64,000 nt of DNA from the NCBI RefSeq assembly GCF_001468065.1, contig NZ_LNYZ01000013.1:427118-491117 (forward strand), in the 5' to 3' direction. Positions 46,158-54,916 of this stretch are shown here, in pieces. The first letter of the stretch is position 1. Each line of letters starts with the position of its first letter. Made by a program: the position numbers and the translations under genes. The notes under the pieces are model-generated. The model worked only from the letters and a program-made list of their open reading frames with translations. It did no database searches and was not told the DNA's origin. The stretch comes from Legionella steigerwaltii (lineage in GTDB: Bacteria > Pseudomonadota > Gammaproteobacteria > Legionellales > Legionellaceae).

Positions 46158-46187
46158 TTGTAATTCTGTGACTAAATTTTATATACT
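46158..46187 (+). promoter_or_regulatory. Probable sigma-70 promoter of the F-box kinase gene
   Basis: TTGTAA (46158-46163), 18 bases, TATACT (46182-46187). The expected start is about 25 bases before the ATG at 46220. No strong Shine-Dalgarno follows, so translation may be weak or the start may lie at TTG 46205. Confidence 0.45.
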
Positions 46188-46219
46188 CTTTTGATGTTCA
46201 ATTTTTGCGAAACAATCTT

Positions 46220-47422
46220 ATGAAATGGCTTTTTTTTGGCGAAGATAGCGGTAATCCTAAAATTAGTGAACATTTAATGATCTACATACTTAGTCTACTC
46301 GATCCTACCTCACAGTTCAAGGCATCGCGGGTTAATCATAAATGGAAAGAGATGGTCGAATTAACTCAGAAATACATGAACTTATTGCCAACAATTCATC
46401 GCATTCCGCTGCTTTCAAAAGTGGGTCTGGATGTACTGAAATTAAAATTAATGTCAGGTGGAATGACAAATACTGTTTACAGGGTACAAATTGGTCATGA
46501 TATGGCTAAGTTGCTTGCAAAAATTCCTGGGGTTAATCTGGAGCTCATTGAGCGTAAGAAATCTAAACGATGGGTACTACGAATTCCTGGAGAAGTATCC
46601 TCATTTTCAGTATCGCGTAAGGATGAAGCAGAGAATGCACGTAAAGCATCGGCTCTGGGCCTTAATGTACCCATAGAATACTTTGATCAAGAAGGATTAC
46701 AGTTAACTGAATTTATAGAAGGTGTCCAGAGTTTAGATAAGAAAACATTACAACGAGTTGATATATTAAACATTCTAGCGCGTATGGCAAAGAAACTGCA
46801 TACATCAGAGCGCTTTGACAATGACACCGCGGTTTTCGAGCGTAATGAACAGCTATTAGAGCGTCTAAAAAATAAAAATTTTGTTTTTCCTGAGAAAGTA
46901 GATTTTATCGCCGAACAGATGTTTGCTTTGAAGAAACTATTTTCTTCTTATCAGATTGAAATGAGGCCATGTCATAATGATTCAACACCTTTAAACTATA
47001 TGATGACGGTTTTAGGATTAAAGAAGAAGGAAGAGGTGTTCTATCAAATTGATTGGGAGTATTCAAGTAATAACGATTTTATGTGGGATCTTGTTTATTT
47101 TGCAATCGAAGCAAAACTGAGCAAAGAGCAAGAGCTAGTTTATTTAAAAGCATATTTCGGAGCAGAACTTACAGACTCAGTACAGGCATGGTTTACTGCG
47201 TATAAACCAGTTGTAGAGTGGTGGATAACACTTTGGTCATGGACCCAATTGGCAAATGAAGCAAAATCTGTGAGTAAAGAAGAATACATAAAATTAGGCT
47301 CGGAACGTTTTGCAAAAACTTTAGAACATTTACAGAGCGAAGAATACCTGAGTGCTCTTGAGACGATTAATGCAGATAAATTAAAGCCTGCTTTTGATGG
47401 TCATAGACCTTTTACGATCTAG
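46220..47422 (+). CDS. licA: F-box protein with choline-kinase-like domain (LicA-type Dot/Icm effector candidate)
   Basis: Fusion of a eukaryotic F-box and an aminoglycoside-phosphotransferase/choline-kinase fold, 400 residues. The F-box spans about 14-47: KISEHLMIYILSLLDP, then KASRVNHKWKEMV, with the spacing of hydrophobic positions that bind Skp1. The kinase part has the glycine loop SGGMTNTVYRV (79-89), VLRIPG near 119-124 in the ATP-lysine region, the catalytic loop CHNDSTPLNYM (251-261) and the metal-binding IDWEYSS (277-283), all in choline-kinase order, so it looks active. An F-box would recruit host SCF ubiquitin ligase; Legionella F-box proteins such as AnkB do this after Dot/Icm export. 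I recall a protein called LicA in L. pneumophila with this architecture; identity is inferred from that. ATG 46220 preferred to TTG 46205. Confidence 0.85.
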   Translation: MKWLFFGEDSGNPKISEHLMIYILSLLDPTSQFKASRVNHKWKEMVELTQKYMNLLPTIHRIPLLSKVGLDVLKLKLMSGGMTNTVYRVQIGHDMAKLLAKIPGVNLELIERKKSKRWVLRIPGEVSSFSVSRKDEAENARKASALGLNVPIEYFDQEGLQLTEFIEGVQSLDKKTLQRVDILNILARMAKKLHTSERFDNDTAVFERNEQLLERLKNKNFVFPEKVDFIAEQMFALKKLFSSYQIEMRPCHNDSTPLNYMMTVLGLKKKEEVFYQIDWEYSSNNDFMWDLVYFAIEAKLSKEQELVYLKAYFGAELTDSVQAWFTAYKPVVEWWITLWSWTQLANEAKSVSKEEYIKLGSERFAKTLEHLQSEEYLSALETINADKLKPAFDGHRPFTI

Positions 47423-47423
47423 G

Positions 47424-47521
47424 TGGGGACGGTCCGGGACGGACCCCAGCAAGAAGTGTTCAGATTGTTTAAATTATTTTGACCATTTAAGGTGAACAGG
47501 GGGCCGTCCCGGACCGTCCCC
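47424..47521. repeat. GC-rich inverted repeat TGGGGACGGTCCGGGACGG after the F-box gene
   Basis: Left arm 47424-47447 and right arm 47498-47521 (ending GGACCGTCCCCA) are nearly perfect complements around a 50-base AT-rich centre. GC content is far above the surroundings. It is unrelated to the CCTGGGTG family and only one copy is in the window. Confidence 0.8.
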
Positions 47522-47522
47522 A

Positions 47523-47550
47523 TAGGGCCTTTCGCTGCACTCTGGCTACA
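47523..47550 (-). repeat. Relic of the palindromic CCTGGGTG repeat
   Basis: AGGGCCTTTCGCTGCACTCTGGCTACA is the right arm of the family with several substitutions, abutting the GC-rich inverted repeat; two repeat families have landed in the same gap between convergent genes. Confidence 0.55.
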
Positions 47551-47555
47551 TTGAT

Positions 47556-48326
47556 TTATGCCATGTTACTCAAAAATTCTTGTAAATGTTTTTTCTCTTG
47601 TTCCGTACTTAAATAAGTTTTTAGCAATTCCAATAAACGGTGATATTCATCATGTTGAAGCACTCCACGCATGAGTTCAAACCGTAAAAAAACACAATAT
47701 GTATTGAGTACATCAGTTTCACAATAATCACGAATACTTTTTATTTGGCCTAATAAATACTGTTCCCACACTTTAGAACCGCTCATACCCATTTTTCCAG
47801 GGAATCCAAGCATGCTGGATATTTCATCAAGCGGAGCAAACGCTTTATTTTGATATCCCGCAATTACGTCCATGAGATCAAGATGTCTATAATGAAACCG
47901 ACTTAAGTAGTTATTCCAACGAAAATTTTGTTGATTTTCCCCTATTTCCCAATAAGTAGGGGCTGTGATGCCATGTAACAAAGAACGATAATGTAAAACA
48001 GGTAGATCAAATCCACTGCCATTCCAGCTCACCAAAGTTGGGGTATGTTTATCAATTCCAGCAAAAAAACGGGTTATTAATTCTTTTTCATCAGAGGATT
48101 CATCACCTAAAGACCAAACTTTTATTTGTGAGCCATGACTCATAACCAAGGAAATTGCACAGATTTTCTGTAAATAATGAGGCAAAAAATCGTTACCTAC
48201 TTTAGCACGACGCAATGCAAACATTGCTTCTGCTGTGTCCTTATCAGACAAACCGTGTAAATCATATAAATTACGGCCTGTTTCAATATCGGGAATTGTT
48301 TCTATATCGAATACAAGAATTGTCAT
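47556..48326 (-). CDS. Predicted 3'-5' exonuclease, PolB-exonuclease-like
   Basis: DEDDy-type 3'-5' exonuclease, 256 residues, of the stand-alone family related to family-B polymerase proofreading domains. Motifs: VFDIETIPD near 4-12 (ExoI, Asp-Glu), LVSWNGSGFDLPVLHYR near 97-113 (ExoII), and IRDYCETDVLNTYCVFLR near 196-213 (ExoIII with Tyr and Asp). There is no polymerase domain. Its biological substrate is not known. It is convergent with the F-box gene. Confidence 0.88.
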   Translation of the reverse strand: MTILVFDIETIPDIETGRNLYDLHGLSDKDTAEAMFALRRAKVGNDFLPHYLQKICAISLVMSHGSQIKVWSLGDESSDEKELITRFFAGIDKHTPTLVSWNGSGFDLPVLHYRSLLHGITAPTYWEIGENQQNFRWNNYLSRFHYRHLDLMDVIAGYQNKAFAPLDEISSMLGFPGKMGMSGSKVWEQYLLGQIKSIRDYCETDVLNTYCVFLRFELMRGVLQHDEYHRLLELLKTYLSTEQEKKHLQEFLSNMA

Positions 48327-48524
48327 CGCTTTAACTTAATTTATCCTAAATGAACCCACATCTTAGCATGGCGTAGGGGGAGGGAAACAGGCCTGGTTTA
48401 TTTTTTAAGAATAAGAGGTTATCTTGAGTTCATCATGACTATAATTCAAGCGTAGATTGTAGTTATCAAATTTGTTAAGATGTGCCTTTTTAATGTTTGG
48501 TTGCTCATGGACGCTTTATTACAC

Positions 48525-49109
48525 ATGTTTAAGAAGTTACGAATAGCCCTTTTTTTATTATTTGCTGTAGTGCTTACTGCTTGTGTTAGCCATCCTCCTG
48601 CGGATGTAAATAATCTTTGTAATATATTTAGACAGTACCCCAAATGGTATAGAGACGCTAAGGATGTTGAGCGTCGATGGAGAGTTCCTATTCCGGTGCA
48701 AATGGCTATTATCCATCAAGAATCAAAATTTAATGCGCGAGCACGACCACCACGTCAGAAGCTTTTTTGTATTATCCCGTGGAAAAGACCTTCATCAGCT
48801 TATGGATATACCCAAGCTCTGCATGGAACCTGGAATCACTATAAACAAAGTTGTGGCGGCTGGTTTGCTTCACGTGATGATTTTGGTGATGGTGTTGATT
48901 TTATTGGTTGGTACGCAAATGAAGCTTATAAAAGAGCAAGAGTCCCTCGTACAGATGCTTATTCACTTTATTTGGCCTATCATGAAGGTATAGGTGGTTA
49001 TCTGCGTAAAACATATTTGAGAAAATCATGGTTAATCCCTGTTGCTCGCAAAGTAAAAGCACGTTCGCAACTTTATGCAATGCAACTTAATTCATGTAAA
49101 AAACTTTAG
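48525..49109 (+). CDS. Lipoprotein with lysozyme-like transglycosylase domain
   Basis: Probable lytic transglycosylase of the SLT fold, 194 residues. A lipobox (VVLTAC near 15-20) follows a hydrophobic stretch, pointing to a lipidated envelope protein. The SLT region shows IPVQMAIIHQESKFNARAR near 59-77, with Glu in HQESKF as the likely catalytic acid, then SAYGYTQALHGTWNHY near 92-107 and a C-terminal AYHEGIGGY. ATG 48525 is chosen since it puts the lipobox at normal distance; ATG 48507 and 48480 are upstream alternatives, none with a good ribosome site. Confidence 0.82.
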   Translation: MFKKLRIALFLLFAVVLTACVSHPPADVNNLCNIFRQYPKWYRDAKDVERRWRVPIPVQMAIIHQESKFNARARPPRQKLFCIIPWKRPSSAYGYTQALHGTWNHYKQSCGGWFASRDDFGDGVDFIGWYANEAYKRARVPRTDAYSLYLAYHEGIGGYLRKTYLRKSWLIPVARKVKARSQLYAMQLNSCKKL

Positions 49110-49242
49110 AATCGAGTTCTTGATTCTAATGTTTTCCTGAATTTATGAAGCAGAAATTTAGAGTACATTTGAATTTATATGGTTTAATAAGTAATAATAT
49201 ACTCTGTAATTAAAATTGATACAGATCACTAAGGAGTTTTTA

Positions 49243-49911
49243 ATGCGATTAATGCTTTTGGGTGGGCCGGGTGCAGGAAAAGGAACCCAGGCTTTGCGTT
49301 TGATTGAACGTTATCAAATTCCGCAAATCTCCACAGGTGATATGCTACGCGCTGCTATTGCACAAGGAACTCCTTTGGGATTGAGTGCCAAAAAAATTAT
49401 GGAAACGGGAGGGCTGGTATCCGATGATATTATTATTGGATTAGTCAAAGAACGATTAAAAAAGAGTGATTGCGCCAAGGGTTTTCTATTTGATGGTTTT
49501 CCTAGAACAATTGTACAGGCAGATGCCTTGAAGCAAGCGGGAATTTATTTAGACCATGTCATTGAAATTGATGTTGATGATGAAGAAATCATTAAGCGCA
49601 TTAGTGGAAGACGGATTCATCAACCTTCAGGACGTGTTTATCACATCCAAAATCATCCTCCAAAACGTGCTGGCATAGATGATGTTACAGGTGAGGCTTT
49701 AATTCAACGTGAAGATGATAAGGAAGAAACTGTAAGAAAACGTTTGGAAGTTTATCGTAGTCAGACAGCCCCTTTAATTCATTACTATAAGTCTTGGGCA
49801 GAGAGTAGCGCTCATGGTGCTCCTGAATTTCATAGTATTTGTGGCACTGGAGATGTGGATGATGTATTTCAAAAAATTGTTAATTCAATAGAAGCTAAGG
49901 AAGAAATATGA
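49243..49911 (+). CDS. adk: Adenylate kinase
   Basis: Interconverts ATP, ADP and AMP. The 222-residue protein has the P-loop [11 protein letters not shown] near 6-16, STGDMLR (AMP site) near 31-37, [10 protein letters not shown] near 82-91, and a long LID with [13 protein letters not shown] near 123-135; the LID has no zinc cysteines. AAGGAG lies at good spacing before ATG 49243; the start 27 bp upstream adds residues not in the family. Its last bases overlap the thioredoxin start (ATGA). Confidence 0.97.
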   Translation: MRLMLLGGPGAGKGTQALRLIERYQIPQISTGDMLRAAIAQGTPLGLSAKKIMETGGLVSDDIIIGLVKERLKKSDCAKGFLFDGFPRTIVQADALKQAGIYLDHVIEIDVDDEEIIKRISGRRIHQPSGRVYHIQNHPPKRAGIDDVTGEALIQREDDKEETVRKRLEVYRSQTAPLIHYYKSWAESSAHGAPEFHSICGTGDVDDVFQKIVNSIEAKEEI

Positions 49912-50273
49912 CTAGCCTCACTACAACCGGTTCTGAATTCCAATCTTTAATTGATGAAAATGAAATTGTATTCATTGATTTTTGGGCAGACTGGTGTGCT
50001 CCATGTAAACAATTTTCTAAGGTTTATGAGCAAGTAGCTGAACAGTTTCCAAATATAAAATTTGCAAAAGTAAATATTGAAGCAGAACAACAATTGTCTG
50101 ATTTCTTTGAAATACGCTCAATTCCTCATCTGATGGTGTTCAAAGAAGGAATTGTTATTTATTCAAATGCTGGCAGTATGCCAGCTTCAACCCTCAAGGA
50201 ATTGGTAGAACAAGCCGTGGCAGTTGATGTCAGTGCAATAAAAGCGGAACTTCAGCAGAAGGATAAGAACTGA
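49908..50273 (+). CDS. Thioredoxin-family protein
   Basis: Cytoplasmic thioredoxin fold, 121 residues, with the active site [12 protein letters not shown] near 26-37 (WCAPC rather than the WCGPC of TrxA) and the cis-proline in RSIPHLMVF near 74-82. Translation is coupled to adk by a 4-base overlap, a link to nucleotide metabolism I cannot explain. Its 3' end overlaps the convergent glpD by 44 bp. It could be an auxiliary thioredoxin with a modified redox potential. Confidence 0.9.
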   Translation: MTSLTTTGSEFQSLIDENEIVFIDFWADWCAPCKQFSKVYEQVAEQFPNIKFAKVNIEAEQQLSDFFEIRSIPHLMVFKEGIVIYSNAGSMPASTLKELVEQAVAVDVSAIKAELQQKDKN

Positions 50274-51750
50274 TCTTTGACAAATAATTCGCCAGTTCTT
50301 TCTTGCCTGCTTCATCTATGATGAGATCGAGCTTTGTTCGCCGCTTGAGTATGTCATCACAATTTTGTGCCCATTCTTCCAAAATCAAATAATCTACTTC
50401 AACTTGATAAAGATAGGTACAGTATTTTTTTCCCAAGGACTCTGTACTATTACAGGAAGAAAGGAAAAGTTCCATGCGACTTCCATAAGTATTCAAATAA
50501 CGATTAAGTAAGTCTGTATCCATCCATTTATATTTTTTGTGGGCATAATGTACGTATTGCTCAAAATTCATTTGTTCAAAAAAAGACCCTGGTAACGGAG
50601 TTGACGCTGTAATTGAATGTCCCATTTGTGGAAATGTTTGAAGGAGTTGGTTTATGACTTCTTCGGCTAATCTTCGGTAGGTGGTAATTTTTCCACCATA
50701 AATCGTAACACTTGGTGCAGGTTTAAGGTGAACCTCATATGCATAATCACGACTTAACGCTTTAGCTTCTTTGTTTTCATCAGCGAGTAAGGCTCTAACA
50801 CCACTCCAAGTATAGATAATATCTTTTTCTGATATCTTGCTGTTAAAGTAAACATTAACCAAATCAATCAAATAATGAATTTCTTCGTCACTTATGCACG
50901 CATTATCCGAGTTACCAGTGAGTGGAATATCAGTAGTACCTATCATACTAAATCCATGGTAGGGAATAACAAAAATGACACGATTGTCCTGATGTTGTAA
51001 TAAATATGCGTGATTACCCTCATACATTTTGGGCACAATAATGTGGCTTCCCTTTATCAAACTGATTTTTTGTCGATCTGGAATTTGAGTGAGTTGCTCT
51101 ACCGATTTAACCCAAGGACCAGCTGCATTAATTACTGATTTGGCATGAAGTACATAGCTTGGGCCTACTTTAGGTTGTATTGTTAATTGCCATAAATTAT
51201 TTACAACTTCAATATGAATTACTGCAGAGTGTGTTCTAATGCTTGCCCCATGATTTTTTGCCTGGATTGCATTAACAATGGTTAAGCGAGCATCGTCAGT
51301 TACAGCATCATAAAATAGAAAACCCATATCTAATTTATTAATTAAAGGATCAAAATATTCTATTTTGTTTTTTCTATAAATTGTTTTGCATTTGGGCAAG
51401 CGATTTTTGCTGCTTAAATGATCATAAATAAAGAGTCCTAAACGTAAAAACCAAGCGGGACGCATATGTTCTTCATAAGGTAGAACTAAGGCTTGAGGAT
51501 GTACTAAATGTGGTGCTAAATCTAAAAGTCGTTGTCTTTCGGAAATTGCTTTTTTAACCATTCCAAATTCATAATTTTCTAAATATCTAAACCCACCATG
51601 AATTAGTTTTGTGCTGCTTGAGGAGGTTTTAGAGGCTAAATCATCTTGTTCCAAGAGTACTACAGATAATCCTCTTAGTGCTGCATCTGCAGCACAACCA
51701 CAGCCATTGATGCCGCCACCGATAATTGCAACATCAAAAACCGAATTCAT
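50230..51750 (-). CDS. glpD: Aerobic glycerol-3-phosphate dehydrogenase
   Basis: FAD-dependent membrane-associated enzyme oxidising glycerol-3-phosphate to dihydroxyacetone phosphate and passing electrons to quinone. The 506 residues (E. coli 501) begin with FDVAIIGGGINGCG, the FAD-binding fold, followed by TSSSSTKLIHGGFRYLEN near 42-59 and a C-terminal GGKITTYRRLAEE near 357-369. Start 51750 is chosen over 51792 because GGAG lies eight bases upstream. Divergent from glpK across 72 bp, so both likely share a control region; no GlpR operator was recognised. Confidence 0.96.
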   Translation of the reverse strand: MNSVFDVAIIGGGINGCGCAADAALRGLSVVLLEQDDLASKTSSSSTKLIHGGFRYLENYEFGMVKKAISERQRLLDLAPHLVHPQALVLPYEEHMRPAWFLRLGLFIYDHLSSKNRLPKCKTIYRKNKIEYFDPLINKLDMGFLFYDAVTDDARLTIVNAIQAKNHGASIRTHSAVIHIEVVNNLWQLTIQPKVGPSYVLHAKSVINAAGPWVKSVEQLTQIPDRQKISLIKGSHIIVPKMYEGNHAYLLQHQDNRVIFVIPYHGFSMIGTTDIPLTGNSDNACISDEEIHYLIDLVNVYFNSKISEKDIIYTWSGVRALLADENKEAKALSRDYAYEVHLKPAPSVTIYGGKITTYRRLAEEVINQLLQTFPQMGHSITASTPLPGSFFEQMNFEQYVHYAHKKYKWMDTDLLNRYLNTYGSRMELFLSSCNSTESLGKKYCTYLYQVEVDYLILEEWAQNCDDILKRRTKLDLIIDEAGKKELANYLSKISSYPSAEVPLLLH

Positions 51751-51822
51751 ATTTTGGTCTCCAAAAAAAAAGTATACACTTACAATATACACATAATAGT
51801 TGGGACAAGGAACTCTGCAACA

Positions 51823-53295
51823 ATGAATTATTTACTTGCAATAGATCAAGGAACGAGCAGTACACGCGCTATGATATACACTGTTCAAGGCGAATTAGTT
51901 ACCTCCAGTCAATATCCTCTGACTCAACATTATCCTCAAACAGGTTGGGTCGAACATGATCCGGAAGAAATATGGCAAAAAACTCTAGCAGCTATGCGGG
52001 ATGTTGTGTCTCGAGTTCCTGTAGAGCAAATAGTGTCTTGTGGTCTAACAAACCAAAGAGAGACAACAGTAATCTGGAATAAAAAAACAGGTGCTTGTCT
52101 GGCACCTGCTATTGTATGGCAAGATCGCAGAACAGCTGAATATTGCAAGACATTGGTGGTTAATGAACCCATGATTCAAGAGAAAACCGGCTTAATTCCG
52201 GATCCATATTTTTCTGCGACTAAATTAAAATGGCTTTTAGAAAATAATCCTGAAGCTAAAGAATTAGCAAATAAAGGTGATTTAGCGTTTGGTACTATTG
52301 ATAGTTTTCTTATCTGGCGCTTAACTACCGAACATTTACATTTAACTGATGTGACAAATGCATCAAGAACCATGCTTTTTAATATTATGAAAGAGCGATG
52401 GGATTGGGATTTACTCGATTATTTTAAAATTCCTGAATCCGTTTTGCCAAAAGTTTGTGCGAGTGACAGTCATTTTGGTCTGATTGACAAACAGTGGTTA
52501 GGTGTTGAACTTCCAATTACTGGAGTTGCTGGCGATCAGCAAGCTGCATTAATTGGTCAGGGCTGTTTCCACATAGGAATGATAAAAGCAACTTTTGGTA
52601 CTGGTGCATTTTTATTACTCAATACAGGAAATAAACCTGTTTTATCACAACATAAACTTTTAACAACAGTCGCATATAAGATTCAAGGTCAAACAGTTTA
52701 TGGACTAGAGGGTAGTATTTATCATGCGGGTACCACTGTAAAGTGGTTACGTGACTCGATGAAGCTTATTAAACATGCTGATGAGACTGAAACTTTAGCA
52801 AATTCATTAAAAGGAAATGAGGGGGTCTACTTGGTTTCAGCCTTTACGGGTTTAGGAGCGCCACATTGGTTATCACTACCCGGAGCATCTATGATTGGTT
52901 TAAGCTTGTCTAGCAACAGAGCTCATTTTGCCAGAGCCGCGTTAGAAGGGGTTTGTTATCAAACACGCGAAGTATGTTTTTGTATGAGAGAAGACAGTCA
53001 ATTGGATTTGTCTCTTTTGCGTGTTGATGGTGGGATGGCTGTTAATCGGTGGTTTTTGCAATTTTTGGCAGATCAATGCCAATTACAAATACAAAAGCCT
53101 AAAGATATCGAGACTACTGCTAAGGGAGCGGCAATATTGGCAGCTTTAGGAGCCGGTGTTTTTAATTCTTTAGATGAGTTGCATGCTATCTGGGATATGG
53201 AACAAGCATTTAATCCCCAAAGATCTTTAGAACAGGTAGAAATGGATTATCGTGGTTGGAGGCAGGCATTGCAAAAAGTAAAGGGGCAGTTTTAA
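51823..53295 (+). CDS. glpK: Glycerol kinase
   Basis: Phosphorylates glycerol to glycerol-3-phosphate, the substrate of the divergent glpD. The 490-residue FGGY kinase begins MNYLLAIDQGTSSTRAM, then NQRETTVIW near 78-86 and WQDRRTAEYC near 100-109; GVAGDQQAALIGQ near 238-250 and DGGMAVNRWFLQFLADQ near 405-421 are FGGY signatures. ATG 51823 fits the family N-terminus; the upstream in-frame ATG at 51754 overlaps the glpD promoter region and is rejected. Glycerol feeding is known to matter for intracellular Legionella. No glpF is adjacent. Confidence 0.96.
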   Translation: MNYLLAIDQGTSSTRAMIYTVQGELVTSSQYPLTQHYPQTGWVEHDPEEIWQKTLAAMRDVVSRVPVEQIVSCGLTNQRETTVIWNKKTGACLAPAIVWQDRRTAEYCKTLVVNEPMIQEKTGLIPDPYFSATKLKWLLENNPEAKELANKGDLAFGTIDSFLIWRLTTEHLHLTDVTNASRTMLFNIMKERWDWDLLDYFKIPESVLPKVCASDSHFGLIDKQWLGVELPITGVAGDQQAALIGQGCFHIGMIKATFGTGAFLLLNTGNKPVLSQHKLLTTVAYKIQGQTVYGLEGSIYHAGTTVKWLRDSMKLIKHADETETLANSLKGNEGVYLVSAFTGLGAPHWLSLPGASMIGLSLSSNRAHFARAALEGVCYQTREVCFCMREDSQLDLSLLRVDGGMAVNRWFLQFLADQCQLQIQKPKDIETTAKGAAILAALGAGVFNSLDELHAIWDMEQAFNPQRSLEQVEMDYRGWRQALQKVKGQF

Positions 53296-53311
53296 GGTTT
53301 ATAAATTAAAG

Positions 53312-53353
53312 CCTGGATGAAGGCAAGCCACCTATCATCCAGGATTAGTTTTT
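53312..53353 (+). terminator. Terminator between glpK and gltA
   Basis: Stem CCTGGATGA (53312-53320) with TCATCCAGG (53335-53343), 14-base loop, then ATTAG and five T. It ends inside the gltA stop codon. The left arm, GCCTGGATGAAGG, resembles the GCCTGGGTGAAGG of the palindromic repeat at 25549, so the terminator may derive from that family. Confidence 0.7.
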
Positions 53354-54623
53354 AAGGTACATCTCTTGTTTTCTCACCAGTATAAAGTTGGCGTGGTCTA
53401 CCAATTCTTGATTTAGTGGCAACCATTTCCATCCAATGACTCATCCAACCAACTGTACGGGCTAAAGCGAAAATTACTGTAAACATATTGGTTGGAATTC
53501 CAAGAGCGCTTAAAGTAAGACCCGAATAAAAATCAACATTGGGATAAAGCTTTTTCTCAACAAAGTAATCATCTTCAAGAGCAATACGTTCTAGTTCCAT
53601 AGCAAGTTTGAACAGTGGCTCATCTTTTGCACCTACAGCTTCTAATACATCATAACATGTTTGACGCATTACTTTCGCTCTGGGATCATAACTTTTGTAA
53701 ACCCGATGCCCAAATCCCATTAATCGGAATGGATCATCTTTATCTTTTGCTCGCTTAATGTAATGTTGAATGCGATCAACGCTTCCAATTTCTTTGAGCA
53801 TGTTAAGGCAGGCTTCATTCGCACCACCATGCGCAGGTCCCCATAATGCACCGATTCCGGCAGAAATACATGCAAAAGGATTCGCTCCTGTTGAGCCAGC
53901 GAGACGCACTGTAGACGTAGAAGCATTTTGTTCATGATCTGCGTGCAGAATAAATATAGTATCCATAGCGCGGACTAAAACAGGATCAGGTGTGGATTCT
54001 TCGGAGGGAACGCTAAACATCATATGCAAGAAGTTTTCAGCATAAGACATTTTATTTTGTGGGTAAATATAAGGTAATCCTATCGAGTATTTATAACTCA
54101 TAGCTGCAAAGGTAGGCATTTTAGCAACCATGCGAATTGCAGAAATAAAGCGATCCTCTGCATTATTTAAATCCATGGTGTCATGATAGAAGGCAGATAG
54201 TGCGCCAACCATTCCCACCATAATTGCCATAGGATGTGCATCTCGACGGAAACCATTTAAAAATTGATACATTTGTTGATGGACCATCGTATGATTATTA
54301 ATTAAGCCAACAAATTTTTTCTTTTCTTCAGCGTTTGGTAATTCGCCGTTGAGTAAAAGGTAGCTTACATCAAGAAAATCTTTTTTCTCAGCTAATTGCT
54401 CAATAGGGTATCCTCTATAGAGCAATATGCCTTTATCGCCATCTATATAAGTGATTTTAGATTCACAGGAGGCAGTTGATAAATAACCTTGATCAAAGGT
54501 AAAGACGCCACGCGCCCCCAGTTTTGTGATATCAATCACGTCGTTCCCTAAGGTAGGCGTATATACTGGTAATTCAAGCGGTTCTTGGCCTTCAAGGCTA
54601 AGTTTAGCTGTTTTATTGGTCAT
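53352..54623 (-). CDS. gltA: Citrate synthase (type II)
   Basis: Condenses oxaloacetate and acetyl-CoA, entry to the TCA cycle. The 423-residue protein has the hallmark residues [11 protein letters not shown] near 228-238, [13 protein letters not shown] near 259-271 (catalytic His), [17 protein letters not shown] near 301-317 (His and Arg contacts) and a catalytic Asp in the VDFYSGL stretch near 361-367. ATG 54623 is chosen over 54683 because AGGAG lies seven bases upstream and the N-terminus matches type II enzymes. A strong promoter lies just upstream. Confidence 0.97.
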   Translation of the reverse strand: MTNKTAKLSLEGQEPLELPVYTPTLGNDVIDITKLGARGVFTFDQGYLSTASCESKITYIDGDKGILLYRGYPIEQLAEKKDFLDVSYLLLNGELPNAEEKKKFVGLINNHTMVHQQMYQFLNGFRRDAHPMAIMVGMVGALSAFYHDTMDLNNAEDRFISAIRMVAKMPTFAAMSYKYSIGLPYIYPQNKMSYAENFLHMMFSVPSEESTPDPVLVRAMDTIFILHADHEQNASTSTVRLAGSTGANPFACISAGIGALWGPAHGGANEACLNMLKEIGSVDRIQHYIKRAKDKDDPFRLMGFGHRVYKSYDPRAKVMRQTCYDVLEAVGAKDEPLFKLAMELERIALEDDYFVEKKLYPNVDFYSGLTLSALGIPTNMFTVIFALARTVGWMSHWMEMVATKSRIGRPRQLYTGEKTRDVP

Positions 54624-54663
54624 TGCATCTCCTGGTAAAGGATTCAAATTGTTTGTGCGTCGC

Positions 54664-54693
54664 ACTATATACAAAATGAGCACTTACAGTCAA
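54664..54693 (-). promoter_or_regulatory. Sigma-70 promoter of gltA
   Basis: On the minus strand TTGACT (54688-54693), 18 bases, TATAGT (54664-54669); the expected start is about 30 bases before the gltA ATG. It is one of the best -35/-10 pairs in the window. The rest of the 293-bp gltA-gyrA gap shows no gene. Confidence 0.65.
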
Positions 54694-54916
54694 TTTTATT
54701 ATGGTTTAGAATTTCAAAGAATAACAGTAAAAAAGAATAAATTTGTTAGGTTCACAGAGGGCAGTTAGCTTTCGCTTATATTTAATTGTTTCTCTCTAGG
54801 AAATACGGTGTTTCTGTGATTTTTCCAGGCCACATTTTAGGATAGATGATTTAATTAAATCCGTCTGTGTGGTATTCTTTATTATTAAAATTTATCGTCA
54901 AGGATACGTCCAAACC

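Noticed and set aside
51754..51822. N-terminal extension of glpK from ATG 51754
   Set aside because: It would overlap the glpD start region, and MNYLLAIDQGTSS at 51823 is the family N-terminus.
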